Positions 54,516 through 64,000 are shown, counted from the first letter of the stretch. The stretch: DNA of 64,000 bases from Cytophagales bacterium (GCA_016124425.1 WGNT01000042.1:1-64000); one strand, 5' to 3'. Made by a program: numbers and translations. The notes: generated by a model not told the origin, from the letters alone.

Positions 54516-55799
54516 ATGCAGAGAAAATTTAGAGCTTTAAGTTTATCCTACAAAAGCGCGCCCGTAGATATAAGAGAACTTGTATCGATGGATGATGCTA
54601 CTACGAGAGGATTACTGATTAAGTTGAAGGAATTTTTCAGCGTTACCGATACACTTGTACTATCCACTTGCAACCGAACCGAGATTTATTATTCCCATGA
54701 ACTTGATTTATCTCTTGAAATCATCAAGCTTTTGGGGGTTGAAAAAGGGTTGAAGGATGCTGTTTCGCTGTTAGAATACTTTCATGTCTTCCAAGAGGAC
54801 AGGGACTCTATTGCCCACTTGTTCCGGGTCTCTATGGGCCTTGAAGCTCAGGTAATCGGAGACATGCAAATCTCCAACCAAGTAAAACGGGCGTACCAGG
54901 CATCTGCGGACTTGGAAATGGCGGGCCCCTTTTTACACCGACTAATGCATACCATTTTCTTCACCAATAAGCGGGTGGTCCAAGAAACTGCATTTCGGGA
55001 TGGTGCGGCCTCTGTGTCCTATGCAGCTGTTGAACTCGTAGGGGAGCTTACCTCCAACACCCATAATCCCCGGATTTTACTGATTGGTCTTGGCGAAATC
55101 GGAGAAGATGTTGCTAAAAACATGGTCCATCTTCCGAACGCACATATTACTGTCGCCAACCGCACCTATTCCAAAGCGAAAGAGCTTGGAATGGAATATG
55201 GCTATACAGTAATTCCATTTGAGGAAAGTCTCGCTGCAATGCATGATGCGGATGTTATCGTGTGCTCAATAATGAAGTCAGAACCTTTCATTACGAAGCA
55301 CATGGTTAAGGAACTGGATATTCAGAGTTACAAACTTTTCATAGATTTGTCAGTACCGCGAAGCATCGATACGACAATAGAGGATGTTCCCGGAGCGCTG
55401 TTATATAATGTCGACAACATAAAAAGTAAAGCAAGCGAAACGCTCGAAAAAAGGATTGCTTCTATTCCTGACGTGGAGCGGATAATCGAAGAAAGTATTG
55501 TTGATCTGCATAGCTGGAAAAAAGAAATGATGGTATCTCCTACCATCAACAAATTGAAAAACGTACTTGAGCAGATCAGGCAAGAAGAACTCGAACGCTA
55601 TTTGAAACACGCGGACGCGAAGGAATTTGCAATCATTGATAAAATAACCAAAAGCATGATGCAGAAAATCATCAAAGTTCCAGTCGTGCAGTTGAGAGCC
55701 GCATGCAAGCGGGACCAAGCTGCGGAAATGATTGATTTGATTACCGATTTGTTTGACCTGGAAAAAGAACGGGAAAACTCCGATACTAGGAATCACTAA
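54516..55799 (+). CDS. hemA: Glutamyl-tRNA reductase
   Basis: It reduces glutamyl-tRNA to glutamate-1-semialdehyde, the first step of C5 tetrapyrrole synthesis. The start is set at MQRKFRALSLSYKSAPVDIRE (54516). The catalytic Cys lies in LVLSTCNRTEIY, and the NADPH-binding motif ILLIGLGEIGEDVAKNM is near residue 190. LSVPRSIDTTIEDVPG is typical of the family. Length, 427 aa, is normal. It may share heme demand with hemN and the cbb3 operon, although no FNR-like box is seen here. Confidence 0.95.
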   Translation: MQRKFRALSLSYKSAPVDIRELVSMDDATTRGLLIKLKEFFSVTDTLVLSTCNRTEIYYSHELDLSLEIIKLLGVEKGLKDAVSLLEYFHVFQEDRDSIAHLFRVSMGLEAQVIGDMQISNQVKRAYQASADLEMAGPFLHRLMHTIFFTNKRVVQETAFRDGAASVSYAAVELVGELTSNTHNPRILLIGLGEIGEDVAKNMVHLPNAHITVANRTYSKAKELGMEYGYTVIPFEESLAAMHDADVIVCSIMKSEPFITKHMVKELDIQSYKLFIDLSVPRSIDTTIEDVPGALLYNVDNIKSKASETLEKRIASIPDVERIIEESIVDLHSWKKEMMVSPTINKLKNVLEQIRQEELERYLKHADAKEFAIIDKITKSMMQKIIKVPVVQLRAACKRDQAAEMIDLITDLFDLEKERENSDTRNH

Positions 55800-55917
55800 T
55801 AGTTGCCACTCGCCGTCCTTTTTTGCCTTTTGTGTATCCATTTTTTGATATTCATTCCGTACTTGGATTGCGCTGTAAATTGTATATTTTTACACATAAG
55901 TCTCCAGTAAAATTAAT

Positions 55918-57489
55918 ATGCGCCCGTTCCTAATATTCATACTACCCCTACTTTTCCTTTTCTTGCTTCATGTCCCCGGGAGTGTTTTCGGTCAGACATG
56001 GGAAATATTTGATCAAAATTTTACGCTGGAACGAAAAATCCGGAATGGGGAACTGAATATTCTTGGGACTGCGCTGCGCATAAACACCAAAAACAGTCAG
56101 TTAAGTTTGTTAAGCAACGAGTATGAATCTTTTGTTAGCATAGACGACACACGTGTTTATCAATACTTGGAACCTTGGATCATCGTTTACTCGAAAGGAA
56201 AGTACGGTGCGCTGCATGAATATGGTGACTGGGTTTTCCCAACCGAGTACGACAGAATAGAATCATACTTCAACCTTTTGCTAGGGAAATCCGGTTCATT
56301 GTATAAAATCTATGACAGGGGCATGAAGAAAACTGTAACCCTGGGACCATTTGAAGACGCAAAGTTTGCCCTTAACGGACAGCTCATTGCAACCACGCCA
56401 CAGGGTTTTTTTCTGCCACTCTCAGAACAGCCTGATCGGCTATATCTAAGTCTCCAGGACATCAACGAAGAGGTCATCATTGCCCGGGAAGCTACTGGCT
56501 ACGGATTAATCAACCGGGATGGAAAATACATTCTTGAACCAATAATCGATTCACTTTCCTACTTAAGTGATAACCATTTCTATGCCCACGACGGCAACCA
56601 ACACATGCTTATAAAAGCACAAACAAACAATGCGGATATCAAGTATTCAAGTTATCACCGCATTACCTGTGAAAATGGAGTGTTGTTGGAATACATTCAC
56701 GGTAAGCTGCGACGCGTGATGAAAAATGACGGCATTCTCCTCGATATTGTCGGAATGACGGCAGTAAACAAAGTAAATTCGACGCACTATCTTATTACGT
56801 TTAGGGACGATAAAACTGGACTCTTAAATCCCCGCGGAACGTGGGATGTAAGACCTACCGCTAATATCCAAGGGCTGCAGCCCGGACATCAAGGGCTATT
56901 TGGCGCACGGATAAATGGGAAATACGGTTATGTGGATGCCGATGGCAGGATCGTCATTGAGCCCCAGTTCGAAGAGGTCAAGAAATTTTCCGAGGGAATG
57001 GCAGGTATAAAACGGGACAATTTGTGGGGATTTATCGGACTTAATGGAGAGGAGCTTATTGCGCCGCAATTTGAAGAAGTCGGCGACTTTTTCCGTGGAC
57101 TGTCCATAGTGAAGCAAGCGGGAAAATCGATTATTGTCAACAAAAGCGGCTTGTCGGTACTTACCGGTTCCTACGATAGGATTTGCCTCACGGACGACAA
57201 CTATTTTCTAACTGAAGACGACGGAAAGTACGGGATGGTCGATGCGACGGGCGAAGAAATTGTCCTCCCCTTGTTTGATGAAATTAGACGAGAGGAATAC
57301 GATAAAATTCTTGTTGGGACCAAAGGAAGGTATGGAATAATCAAAGAGAACGGCGACGTATGCCTTCCTCTTTACTACGAAAAAATACTTTTCGACCCAG
57401 TTACCAAAAAGATACTCGCAAAACATAACGGTCCTTGGGTCTTGGAGGTAGCTGAAAGTTCCAAAAAGAAAAATAAGAAGGGGTCCTAA
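55918..57489 (+). CDS. WG-repeat protein, exported
   Basis: A 523-aa protein with a signal peptide (LFLFLLHVPGSVFGQ) and several WG repeats, each about 40-50 residues, such as YGYVDADGRIVIEPQFEEVK, LWGFIGLNGEELIAPQFEEVG and YGMVDATGEEIVLPLFDEI. Earlier repeats are more diverged (KYGALHEYGDWVFPTEYDRI). WG repeats build beta-propeller-like structures of unknown role. The basic tail KKKNKKGS is unusual. It is alone on the plus strand, and the hairpin 57475-57502 overlaps its stop. Confidence 0.8.
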   Translation: MRPFLIFILPLLFLFLLHVPGSVFGQTWEIFDQNFTLERKIRNGELNILGTALRINTKNSQLSLLSNEYESFVSIDDTRVYQYLEPWIIVYSKGKYGALHEYGDWVFPTEYDRIESYFNLLLGKSGSLYKIYDRGMKKTVTLGPFEDAKFALNGQLIATTPQGFFLPLSEQPDRLYLSLQDINEEVIIAREATGYGLINRDGKYILEPIIDSLSYLSDNHFYAHDGNQHMLIKAQTNNADIKYSSYHRITCENGVLLEYIHGKLRRVMKNDGILLDIVGMTAVNKVNSTHYLITFRDDKTGLLNPRGTWDVRPTANIQGLQPGHQGLFGARINGKYGYVDADGRIVIEPQFEEVKKFSEGMAGIKRDNLWGFIGLNGEELIAPQFEEVGDFFRGLSIVKQAGKSIIVNKSGLSVLTGSYDRICLTDDNYFLTEDDGKYGMVDATGEEIVLPLFDEIRREEYDKILVGTKGRYGIIKENGDVCLPLYYEKILFDPVTKKILAKHNGPWVLEVAESSKKKNKKGS

Positions 57490-57502
57490 TAGAACCCTTC
57501 TT
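57475..57502. terminator. Hairpin shared by WG-repeat gene and floA
   Basis: Aagaaggggtc and gaacccttctt form an 11-bp stem with one G-T-type mismatch, over the WG-repeat stop. On the minus strand it is followed by the T-rich atttttcttttt, so it best fits a terminator for nfeD-floA. Confidence 0.65.
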
Positions 57503-57543
57503 GTCGGGCACTTCGCTTAGATCTTTAGGAAAAGCCCATTTTT

Positions 57544-58554
57544 TTATTTTTTATCGCCGCTTTTGGAACGGTCTCCACTGCTCTCAGTTCCTGAATTTGC
57601 AATCGAATCTCTCATCGTTGTGTCCGACTTGACATTTTCCATTTTATAGTAGTCCATGATACCCAAATTACCGGAGCGAAATGCTTCGGAAATTGCCTTT
57701 GGAATTTCAGCTTCTGCCTCAGTAACTTTTGCTTTCATTTCAACATTTCTGGCCTTCATTTCCTGCTCCAACGCCACGGCCATAGCCCTTCTCTCCTCTG
57801 CACGTGCTTCTGCTACTTTTAGATCAGCGGAGGCTTGGTCAATTTGGAGTTTGGCTCCGATGTTTGTACCCACATCAATATCCGCGATATCGATGGATAA
57901 AATCTCAAATGCGGTACCGGCGTCCAATCCTCTCTCCAAAACGAGCTTTGAGATTCGGTCCGGATTTTCTAACACGCTTTTATGATTTGTAGAGGAACCA
58001 ATTGAAGTAACAATTCCCTCACCAACCCTGGCAAGAATAGTCTCTTCACCGGCTCCACCTACCAGTTGGGCAATGTTTGCCCTCACCGTTACACGCGCCT
58101 TGGCGATCAATTGAATCCCGTCTGCCGCTACCGCTGCTACGTTAGGTGTGTTGATAACTTTTGGGTTTACGGAGATTTGAACCGCCTCAAATACGTCTCT
58201 ACCTGCCAAATCAATAGCCGTAGCTTGCTTGAAAGATAGATTGATGTTTGCTTTGTCAGCCGAGATCAATGCACGTATTACATTGGGTACGTTACCACCT
58301 GCCAAATAGTGGGTTTCCAGGTCATTGGTTGTAAGGTTAAGCCCTGCTTTGGTGGAGGTTATTAATGAATTGACAATGATGCTTGGCGGCACTTTCCGAA
58401 TACGCATGCCGACAAGTTCTAATAAGCCCACCTTTACGTTAGAGAAGATCGCGGTTATCCACAGATTGACCGGAACAAAGTACAGGAAGATGAACAATAC
58501 CATCAATCCCGCAAAAGCAGAAATTAAGATAAAAACCGAGTTTGAAATTTCCAT
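57544..58554 (-). CDS. floA: Flotillin-like protein FloA
   Basis: A membrane-microdomain scaffold of the SPFH family. The N-terminal hydrophobic part ([25 protein letters not shown]) is followed by the SPFH domain and a long coiled-coil-like stretch with repeated EA-rich segments ([37 protein letters not shown]). Length, 336 aa, fits the FloA/YqfA group. The gene follows nfeD by 3 nt, the usual nfeD-floA pairing. Confidence 0.92.
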   Translation of the reverse strand: MEISNSVFILISAFAGLMVLFIFLYFVPVNLWITAIFSNVKVGLLELVGMRIRKVPPSIIVNSLITSTKAGLNLTTNDLETHYLAGGNVPNVIRALISADKANINLSFKQATAIDLAGRDVFEAVQISVNPKVINTPNVAAVAADGIQLIAKARVTVRANIAQLVGGAGEETILARVGEGIVTSIGSSTNHKSVLENPDRISKLVLERGLDAGTAFEILSIDIADIDVGTNIGAKLQIDQASADLKVAEARAEERRAMAVALEQEMKARNVEMKAKVTEAEAEIPKAISEAFRSGNLGIMDYYKMENVKSDTTMRDSIANSGTESSGDRSKSGDKK

Positions 58555-58557
58555 AGT

Positions 58558-59019
58558 TTATTGTTTAATAATAATTTTATTGTTTTCTAATTTTTTGATA
58601 AAAACCTCCTCATTTGTGGAAATAAAACCGGCGTCCGATTTCACCTCATAGATGATATCACCAAACTCAGCTTTTCCAAATGGCCTACAATCAGATTTCG
58701 TTCTTCCTTTTTGGCCGATTTCCAGACCAGCCAGCCGGTCGTCAAAGCTTCGGCTTGTACTGGTCTGCAAGAGTGAAAACTTTTTCCACACGCCAGACTT
58801 AAACCCGTAGACCACCATGCCGATATTCACAAGTACGGTGACTATAAATACAGCAGTTGCAGTCCCATGAGAAAATTCTTGGTATCCATAGTAGATGCCC
58901 ACGCCCGAGAAGATTAGTCCAATTAATCCCACTATCGTAGTACCGGGTACGAAAAGTACTTCTACCATCACAAGTAGTGCCCCGAACAAAATTAGGCTGA
59001 ATAAAATTAGAAGGGTCAT
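58558..59019 (-). CDS. NfeD-like membrane protein
   Basis: A 153-aa protein with three or four hydrophobic segments (LLILFSLILFGALLVMVEVLFVPG, IVGLIGLIFSGVGIYYGY) and a C-terminal OB-fold-like domain (LAGLEIGQKGRTKSDCRPFGKAEFGDIIYEV). This is the short NfeD1b-type partner of flotillin, and the floA gene follows 3 nt later. Its role is in membrane microdomain assembly. Confidence 0.88.
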   Translation of the reverse strand: MTLLILFSLILFGALLVMVEVLFVPGTTIVGLIGLIFSGVGIYYGYQEFSHGTATAVFIVTVLVNIGMVVYGFKSGVWKKFSLLQTSTSRSFDDRLAGLEIGQKGRTKSDCRPFGKAEFGDIIYEVKSDAGFISTNEEVFIKKLENNKIIIKQ

Positions 59020-59161
59020 GATGAAGGTCGCTATTAACAGTTGAAAATACGCCGAATTTCTGGCTTTAAAAAACAGTTTGCAAGAATAACTCTGAATAAT
59101 GGCATTCAGTAGTAACCATGTTCACCCATTACTACGTAAACTTCCAGAAAGTGACTGAAAA

Positions 59162-59200
59162 TGCAAAAAAAAAGGAAACATAAACGTCTCCCTTTTTATC
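59162..59200 (-). terminator. Terminator after proS
   Basis: On the minus strand, aaagggagac and gtttccttttttttt form a stem, with a short loop and a long T-run, just past the proS stop. The stem includes G-T pairs, so it is weaker than the other terminators. Confidence 0.55.
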
Positions 59201-59205
59201 TTTTG

Positions 59206-60687
59206 TCAATAGGCTCTGGCAAACAGGACCCTTCCTTTAGATGGCCGGTTACTGAAAATACAGGTCCCCTCTTCCGGTTCCCTGTCCAAAGGAATACACC
59301 TTATGGTAGCCTTGGTCTTTTCCTTGATTCTCTCTTCTGTCTCCGGGGTTCCATCCCAGTGGGCTGCAACAAACCCGGCTTTTTTATCGAGTGTCTCCAC
59401 AAACTCCTCCCATGTATCGGCTGTTGTGGTCTTTTCATTGCGGAAAGCCAGCGCTTTGGCAAAGATATTTTCTTGAATTTCGTCCAAAAGTGCCGTAATG
59501 TGTGTGACAATATCCACCTCATTCAAATTGATCACTTCCTTTGTAAGCGTATCTCTTCTGGCGAGTTCGACAGAGTTATTTTGCAGGTCTCTAGGTCCGA
59601 TCGCAATTCGAAGGGGAACACCTTTAAGCTCATATTCCGCAAATTTCCATCCAGGCTTATAAGTATCTCTGTTATCAAATTTCACTGAAATATTCTTTTG
59701 CGACAACGCATCCTTAATCTCTTGAGCCTTAACTGAAATGGCTTCCAGCTCCTGTTCGCCCTTAAATATGGGTACGATTACAACCTGTATAGGAGCTAAT
59801 TTCGGCGGAAGCACTAAGCCATTATCATCGGAGTGAGCCATTATAAGGGCACCTACAAGACGTGTGCTTACACCCCACGATGTTCCCCAGACATACTCTA
59901 AGCCCCCGTCCCGAGTAGCAAATTTCACATCAAAGGCCTTTGCGAAGTTTTGACCCAGAAAATGTGATGTACCAGCCTGTAATGCCTTTCCATCCTGCAT
60001 CATGGCCTCTATGCAGTAGGTTTGCTCCGCCCCTGCAAATTTTTCGTTTTCTGACTTGACTCCTTTGATTACAGGTAACGCCATAAATTTTTCCGCAAAC
60101 TCAGCATAAACGTGCAACATGCGTACAGTTTCTTCCACCGCTTCCGCTTTGGTCTCATGCGCAGTATGACCTTCCTGCCAGAGGAATTCGGACGTTCTCA
60201 AAAACAGCCGGGTACGCATCTCCCAACGGACAACGTTCGCCCACTGATTCACTAGAAGCGGAAGATCCCTGTACGATTGTATCCAGTTTTTGTAGGTGCT
60301 CCAGATGACCGTCTCAGAGGTGGGGCGTACGATTAGTTCCTCTTCCAAGGCAGCGTCGGGGTCTACAACAACTCCTTTCCCACTCTCATCAGCCTTTAGG
60401 CGGTAATGTGTGACAACCGCGCACTCTTTTGCGAAACCGTCCACGTGACTGGCTTCTTTAGACAGAAACGATTTAGGGATGAAAAGCGGAAAATATGCAT
60501 TCGAATGCCCCGTATCTTTGAACATCTTATCCAGCTGTTGCTGCATTTTCTCCCAGATGGAAAACCCATAGGGTTTGATGACCATACACCCCCTGACGGC
60601 GGAATTTTCAGCAAGATCTGCGCGCTTCACTAACTCATTATACCAAAGTGAGTAATCTTCACTTCTTTTTGGTAATGCTTTGCTCAT
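59206..60687 (-). CDS. proS: Prolyl-tRNA synthetase, archaeal/eukaryote-type
   Basis: It charges tRNA-Pro in the cytoplasm. The 493-aa protein is of the short, archaeal-like class without the editing insertion. The class II motifs are present: motif 2 around [24 protein letters not shown] near residue 155, and motif 3-like [21 protein letters not shown] near 270. The anticodon domain follows, with the Cys-containing end [22 protein letters not shown]. It is monocistronic on the minus strand. Confidence 0.96.
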   Translation of the reverse strand: MSKALPKRSEDYSLWYNELVKRADLAENSAVRGCMVIKPYGFSIWEKMQQQLDKMFKDTGHSNAYFPLFIPKSFLSKEASHVDGFAKECAVVTHYRLKADESGKGVVVDPDAALEEELIVRPTSETVIWSTYKNWIQSYRDLPLLVNQWANVVRWEMRTRLFLRTSEFLWQEGHTAHETKAEAVEETVRMLHVYAEFAEKFMALPVIKGVKSENEKFAGAEQTYCIEAMMQDGKALQAGTSHFLGQNFAKAFDVKFATRDGGLEYVWGTSWGVSTRLVGALIMAHSDDNGLVLPPKLAPIQVVIVPIFKGEQELEAISVKAQEIKDALSQKNISVKFDNRDTYKPGWKFAEYELKGVPLRIAIGPRDLQNNSVELARRDTLTKEVINLNEVDIVTHITALLDEIQENIFAKALAFRNEKTTTADTWEEFVETLDKKAGFVAAHWDGTPETEERIKEKTKATIRCIPLDREPEEGTCIFSNRPSKGRVLFARAY

Positions 60688-60817
60688 TTTATTTTTGTTG
60701 TATTAAAAAACTTCTATATATTCGAAGCTAGAATGGGGGCAAATATAAATCAAAAAATGATAACCCTCCCAGATTACTTTCGTATATAGAGTTGAGCGTA
60801 TATAAATTAGTGTACTT

Positions 60818-62215
60818 ATGAGCAATTTAAATCCAATCCGATTTGTAGGCGGTTTAGTCCTACTAGGCTTAGCCTCCTGCAGCACAAGCCAACTTGCAAC
60901 GCAAGGTGAAAGTGACAATTTGTACTTCATGGCTTCTGATGCTCGAGTAGCTACTGAATTTGCTGTAAAAAACAATACACCCGAGAATTTCCGGGATATG
61001 GGCGACATACAGCCTCAATCTTTCGACACACAGAATTTCTCTAATAGAAATGTGAACCCCGAGTATATCGCCCGCTACCAGAGGCCTTCACAGCCTGTAG
61101 AGGAAGGGTCTGTATACTTTGACGATTCCGCAAATCAGTCCGAAACGAGACAGGGAAATGGTAACGTTGATGCCTACGACAACTTCAGAGGGAGCAATGG
61201 AAATGTAACAAACAATTTCTTCATGAACCCCATGATGGGTATGGGCTTTGGACCGATGATGGGCATGGGTTTTGGACCGACGTGGGGCATGGGTGGTTTC
61301 CCAATGATGGGTGGATTTTACGATCCTTTTTGGGGACCAGGTATGGGATTCTACGATCCATTCTGGGGACCTAGCTTTGGTATGATGGGCTTCAGACCCG
61401 GATTCAATGTTGGTTTAGGATTTGGATTTGGAAGTCCTTTCATGAGAACCCGTATTGGTTTCGGTAATCCATGGATGATGGGGGGCCTTGGCTTTTACGA
61501 TCCCTGGATGATGGGAGGTGGATTCTTCAGACCCGGCTTTTATAACCCAATCATTATCATGCCAGGAGGCGAGGGTGGTCGACAAATCGTAAGAAGTGCA
61601 AGGCCAACGTTAGGTTCGTCACTTGCATCCACTTCCCCACGAACACGCTCTGCCGCGACGCAGCCTACTTCTAGTAGATCAACAGCTAGACGAGAAGCTA
61701 TCGGAAGCAATCCAAATGGAAGACAGACAGGCACCGCTAGTTCAAGAAACAACTTCAGTAGGTCTCAAAATGATTATTATTCCAATCCAAGAGCCTCCGC
61801 TGCACCTGCCAGACGGAATATCAGTTCCCCAGCTACAAGCAGGCCAGGAAGCACTACAGGGACAAGAAGCAACTATGGAGCACCTTCCCGAGTAGGGTCA
61901 ACATCGCCAAGATCGGTTAGCTCTCCAACAATTAACGGCCGTTCCGTTAACACTGGAAATACGCGATCTGGCTATTCAACACCTAGTAGAAGTACATCTC
62001 CCTCTTATAATAGAGACACAAGATCTACCTCTCCGGCATACAACAATTCAAGAAGTTCATCACCAAGTTATAGCAGTCCGCGTTCAACGACGCCAAGTAG
62101 GAGTTCATATTCAGCTCCTTCACGGTCTTCCTCACCATCCTTTAGCGCTCCAAGCGGAGGCGGCTACAGAGGTGGGGGCGGCGGAAGCGTCAGCGGAGGA
62201 AGAAGAGGGAATTAA
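60818..62215 (+). CDS. Low-complexity lipoprotein, Met/Gly/Phe- and Ser/Arg-rich
   Basis: A 465-aa lipoprotein with lipobox LASC. After an ordinary region of about 110 residues comes a Gly/Met/Phe/Trp/Pro-rich stretch with short repeats (MGMGFGPMMG, GFYDPFWGP, GFYDPWMMGG). The C-terminal ~200 residues are Ser/Arg/Thr/Pro-rich (RSTSPSYNRDTRSTSPAY) and end in a glycine run. I recognise no catalytic domain. The low-complexity text suggests a disordered or sticky surface layer, matrix or structural role. A TACTTTCG near 60775 may be its -7 element. A terminator lies on its stop codon. Confidence 0.75.
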   Translation: MSNLNPIRFVGGLVLLGLASCSTSQLATQGESDNLYFMASDARVATEFAVKNNTPENFRDMGDIQPQSFDTQNFSNRNVNPEYIARYQRPSQPVEEGSVYFDDSANQSETRQGNGNVDAYDNFRGSNGNVTNNFFMNPMMGMGFGPMMGMGFGPTWGMGGFPMMGGFYDPFWGPGMGFYDPFWGPSFGMMGFRPGFNVGLGFGFGSPFMRTRIGFGNPWMMGGLGFYDPWMMGGGFFRPGFYNPIIIMPGGEGGRQIVRSARPTLGSSLASTSPRTRSAATQPTSSRSTARREAIGSNPNGRQTGTASSRNNFSRSQNDYYSNPRASAAPARRNISSPATSRPGSTTGTRSNYGAPSRVGSTSPRSVSSPTINGRSVNTGNTRSGYSTPSRSTSPSYNRDTRSTSPAYNNSRSSSPSYSSPRSTTPSRSSYSAPSRSSSPSFSAPSGGGYRGGGGGSVSGGRRGN

Positions 62216-62230
62216 TTCCCTCTTTTTTTT
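62204..62230 (+). terminator. Terminator over the lipoprotein stop codon
   Basis: Agagggaattaattccctct is a perfect palindrome that contains the TAA stop, followed by a run of T. It is a strong intrinsic terminator. Confidence 0.85.
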
Positions 62231-62318
62231 TCCCCTTTTTTAATAGATAATGTCTCTCAGTAGCTTTTAAGGCATAAATATTGCCATACCTTAGTATTAT
62301 CAAATCAAAACACACTTT

Positions 62319-63785
62319 ATGAAAGCACTTAAATCGATACTTCTTCTATTTGCTTTTTTATTGTTAAGCGTCACTTTAGTGGATGCGCAAAGTGGTTACG
62401 TTGAAGACGCACTCCGTTTCAGCATGTACCATCCTACCGGAACCGCTAGGATAACCGCATTGGGCGGTACACAACATTCGTTAGGAGGGGATATAAGTAA
62501 CATCCATGGAAATCCCGCAGGGCTAGGTTTTTTTCAGAAATCGGAATTTAACGTGACTGCGGGATATACCGACTGGAATGCCGAAAGTATCTTCCTCAAC
62601 CAAGGCAGCAATTACAACGCTACCAACTTCCACGTCCCCAACATTGGCGTGGTTATAAGTAGAGCCAAAGGACCGCTAGAAGTGGGTGACTGGCGAGGTG
62701 GTTCTTTTGGATTTAGCCTGAACAGATCGGCCAATTTTAGAACAAATTCTGGATATTCTTCCTCTCAACTGGATCAGGAATCCATTCTTGATTATTATGT
62801 CGATCTATACAATGAATCCGGAGTACCAGGAGGTCTTGATGGTCTGTTCTTTGATGCATATTTAATAAATCCCGTAGATAACGGATACGATTATTCCCCG
62901 AACGCTACGGATCAGCTGGAAAAATTTGAGCTTGTGGAAACGGAGGGGAATATGAATCAGATTTCCTTTTCCTATGGTGGCAATTACAAAAATAAACTTT
63001 TCCTAGGCGCCAATCTAGGTGTGGTAACGATGAATTACAGGCGTGTGCAATCCTACAGTGAAGAGTTTTTAAGCAATAATCAGACAAGTCTTTTCAGCTC
63101 GTTGGATCAGAATCTTTTGCTTGAAGGCTCAGGAGTGAACATCGGGGTGGGCGCTATCTACAAGCCTATAGACCAGTTAAACATCGGGGTAACCTTTCAC
63201 TCGCCTACCTGGAGCAGGATAAATGAGGAGTATCTTGCAGGTATTTATGCGGAGTTTTCACCTCCCTATCAAGATCCTGAATTCGGTTCTATTAGCGAGG
63301 AACAAGTGGATACCGATTTGTATGTCAGCAGCTTTAGCCTAAGGTCCCCTATGAGGCTTGGATCAGGATTAACGTACTTCTTTGGAAAAAATGGCTTTCT
63401 GTCAGCCGACGTGGATTACGTCGACTACAGCATGATAAATTTGAGGTCTAATGTGTTCAATACAGGTGCAGACAATCGTGAGATCAGGGCCTTGTATGGA
63501 CAAACGATAAATTATCGTGTCGGTGGAGAAGCGAGGATAGACGAATTGAGAATTAGAGCCGGTTATGCATACTTCGGTGATCCTTTTGTAAACGCAGGTG
63601 ATTTTGACAGAAGCATGACACAGCTATCAGGGGGTATTGGTGTAAAGTTGTCTACGTTTAGTGTAGATTTCTCGCTGATGAGCAATACGTTCAATTCTTA
63701 CTATACATCCTATCCCACCTCACCCATTGCGGTCACGGAAAATCAGCGTCTAAACGGAATGCTTTCATTTGGATTTGCCTTTTAA
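62319..63785 (+). CDS. OmpP1/FadL-family outer-membrane protein
   Basis: A 488-aa outer-membrane beta-barrel with signal peptide (LLLFAFLLLSVTLVDAQ). The N-terminal RFSMYHPTGTARITALGGTQHSLGGDISNIHGNPAGLGFF is the hallmark of the FadL/TodX family, and repeated beta-strand segments follow to the terminal aromatic strand (NGMLSFGFAF). It may take up hydrophobic compounds; the Bacteroidota annotation 'hemin receptor' is unproven. Its stop overlaps the convergent aroK stop by 21 nt. Confidence 0.88.
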   Translation: MKALKSILLLFAFLLLSVTLVDAQSGYVEDALRFSMYHPTGTARITALGGTQHSLGGDISNIHGNPAGLGFFQKSEFNVTAGYTDWNAESIFLNQGSNYNATNFHVPNIGVVISRAKGPLEVGDWRGGSFGFSLNRSANFRTNSGYSSSQLDQESILDYYVDLYNESGVPGGLDGLFFDAYLINPVDNGYDYSPNATDQLEKFELVETEGNMNQISFSYGGNYKNKLFLGANLGVVTMNYRRVQSYSEEFLSNNQTSLFSSLDQNLLLEGSGVNIGVGAIYKPIDQLNIGVTFHSPTWSRINEEYLAGIYAEFSPPYQDPEFGSISEEQVDTDLYVSSFSLRSPMRLGSGLTYFFGKNGFLSADVDYVDYSMINLRSNVFNTGADNREIRALYGQTINYRVGGEARIDELRIRAGYAYFGDPFVNAGDFDRSMTQLSGGIGVKLSTFSVDFSLMSNTFNSYYTSYPTSPIAVTENQRLNGMLSFGFAF

Positions 63786-64000
63786 TAGGCCCATCCACTC
63801 ACCTATTACTAGCTCAGCGGAGATGTCTTCTCCGCTGAGCTTTATTTTTGCCATTTCGTAATATGGATGTCTGAGTTCATACATGCTTTTTAGTTTCAAA
63901 GTAATTTCGCCTGTCTCAAGTCCGTAAAACAGTGGTCGCTTATTTACTTGACCTCGTGTCAGCCTTAGCAACAATTGTCCCAAGGGAACATCAAGGTAGA
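63765..64000 (-). CDS. aroK: Shikimate kinase, C-terminal part (runs off the window)
   Basis: The visible 78 codons are the C-terminal half of shikimate kinase, which phosphorylates shikimate with ATP in the chorismate pathway. The strand VYLDVPLGQLLLRL-type text is followed by NKRPLF, which carries the Arg of the RPL(L/F) lid motif, and LKSMYELRHPYYEMAKIKLSG, the family's C-terminal helix region. The N-terminal P-loop lies beyond base 64000. The ORF track gives a TTG start at 63983, but the frame stays open to the window edge. The stop overlaps the FadL-like gene by 21 nt. Confidence 0.88.
   Translation of the reverse strand, partial: YLDVPLGQLLLRLTRGQVNKRPLFYGLETGEITLKLKSMYELRHPYYEMAKIKLSGEDISAELVIGEWMGLLKGKSK
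63811..63850 (+). terminator. Terminator of the FadL-like gene inside aroK
   Basis: Agctcagcggaga/tctccgctgagct is a 13-bp perfect stem, with a short 5-nt loop, followed by TTTATTTTT on the plus strand. It lies 26 nt past the FadL-like stop but within the coding sequence of convergent aroK, whose codons it must also satisfy. Confidence 0.8.

Overview
The window looks like a chromosomal segment of a Bacteroidota bacterium, most likely of the Cytophagales type; the genus is not determinable by eye. Reasons: a SusC/SusD pair, DUF5686, DUF4290 and DUF3109 proteins, a fused CcoN-CcoO cbb3 oxidase, an archaeal-type ProS, a fused E1 alpha/beta dehydrogenase, the tRNA-Tyr/Gly/Thr-tuf-tRNA-Trp cluster, and promoters of the TTTG-N19-TAnnTTTG kind. 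It is mostly core genome. I see no insertion sequence, prophage, CRISPR array or rRNA.

Layout. 1-1.9 kb: tRNA-Tyr, -Gly and -Thr, tuf, and a cut tRNA-Trp, all on the minus strand. 1.9-9.6 kb: M1 aminopeptidase lipoprotein, biotin carrier protein, pyrH-frr, and a DUF5686 outer-membrane protein; a promoter/terminator-bounded gap after frr may encode a small RNA. 10-21.5 kb: SusC, SusD, then a tightly packed CRTAC1-like (ASPIC/UnbV) lipoprotein with two tandem PAP2/vanadium-haloperoxidase paralogues. 21.5-31 kb: nadD-gmk, an ECF sigma/RsrA-like anti-sigma pair, an LpxL-like acyltransferase, a UvrD-type helicase, DUF4290-murA, a small beta-barrel protein, DUF3109, and rnpB. 31-38 kb: an NtrC-like regulator without a DNA-binding domain, a small lipoprotein, a LuxE-like protein, the fused E1 dehydrogenase and alanine dehydrogenase. 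38-51 kb: hemN, the complete cbb3 oxidase operon (ccoI-S-NO-Q-P-G-fixH-SafE), a stress-like protein, a DUF1080 protein and an FNR-like regulator. 51-64 kb: an HsdR-N-like protein, a secreted T9SS-type protein, a helix-hairpin-helix protein, hemA, a WG-repeat protein, nfeD-floA, proS, a low-complexity lipoprotein, a FadL-like protein and the 3' end of aroK.

The best functional signal is a probable micro-oxic regulon at 38-51 kb. The motif TGAC-N4-(A/G)TCA, in the fuller form ATGAC-N4-(G/A)TCAT at three of the four sites, lies upstream of ccoI, of the USP-like gene, of the FNR-like regulator itself and, more weakly, of hemN. At ccoI and the regulator the box is about 41-43 nt from a TSS implied by a degenerate -7 element, which is class II activator geometry. 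Other points worth attention are the SusCD/CRTAC1/double-PAP2 cluster, MurA with Asp in place of the catalytic Cys, an anti-sigma factor lacking the zinc His, and two candidate small RNAs. All functional calls come from reading motifs; no database search was run.
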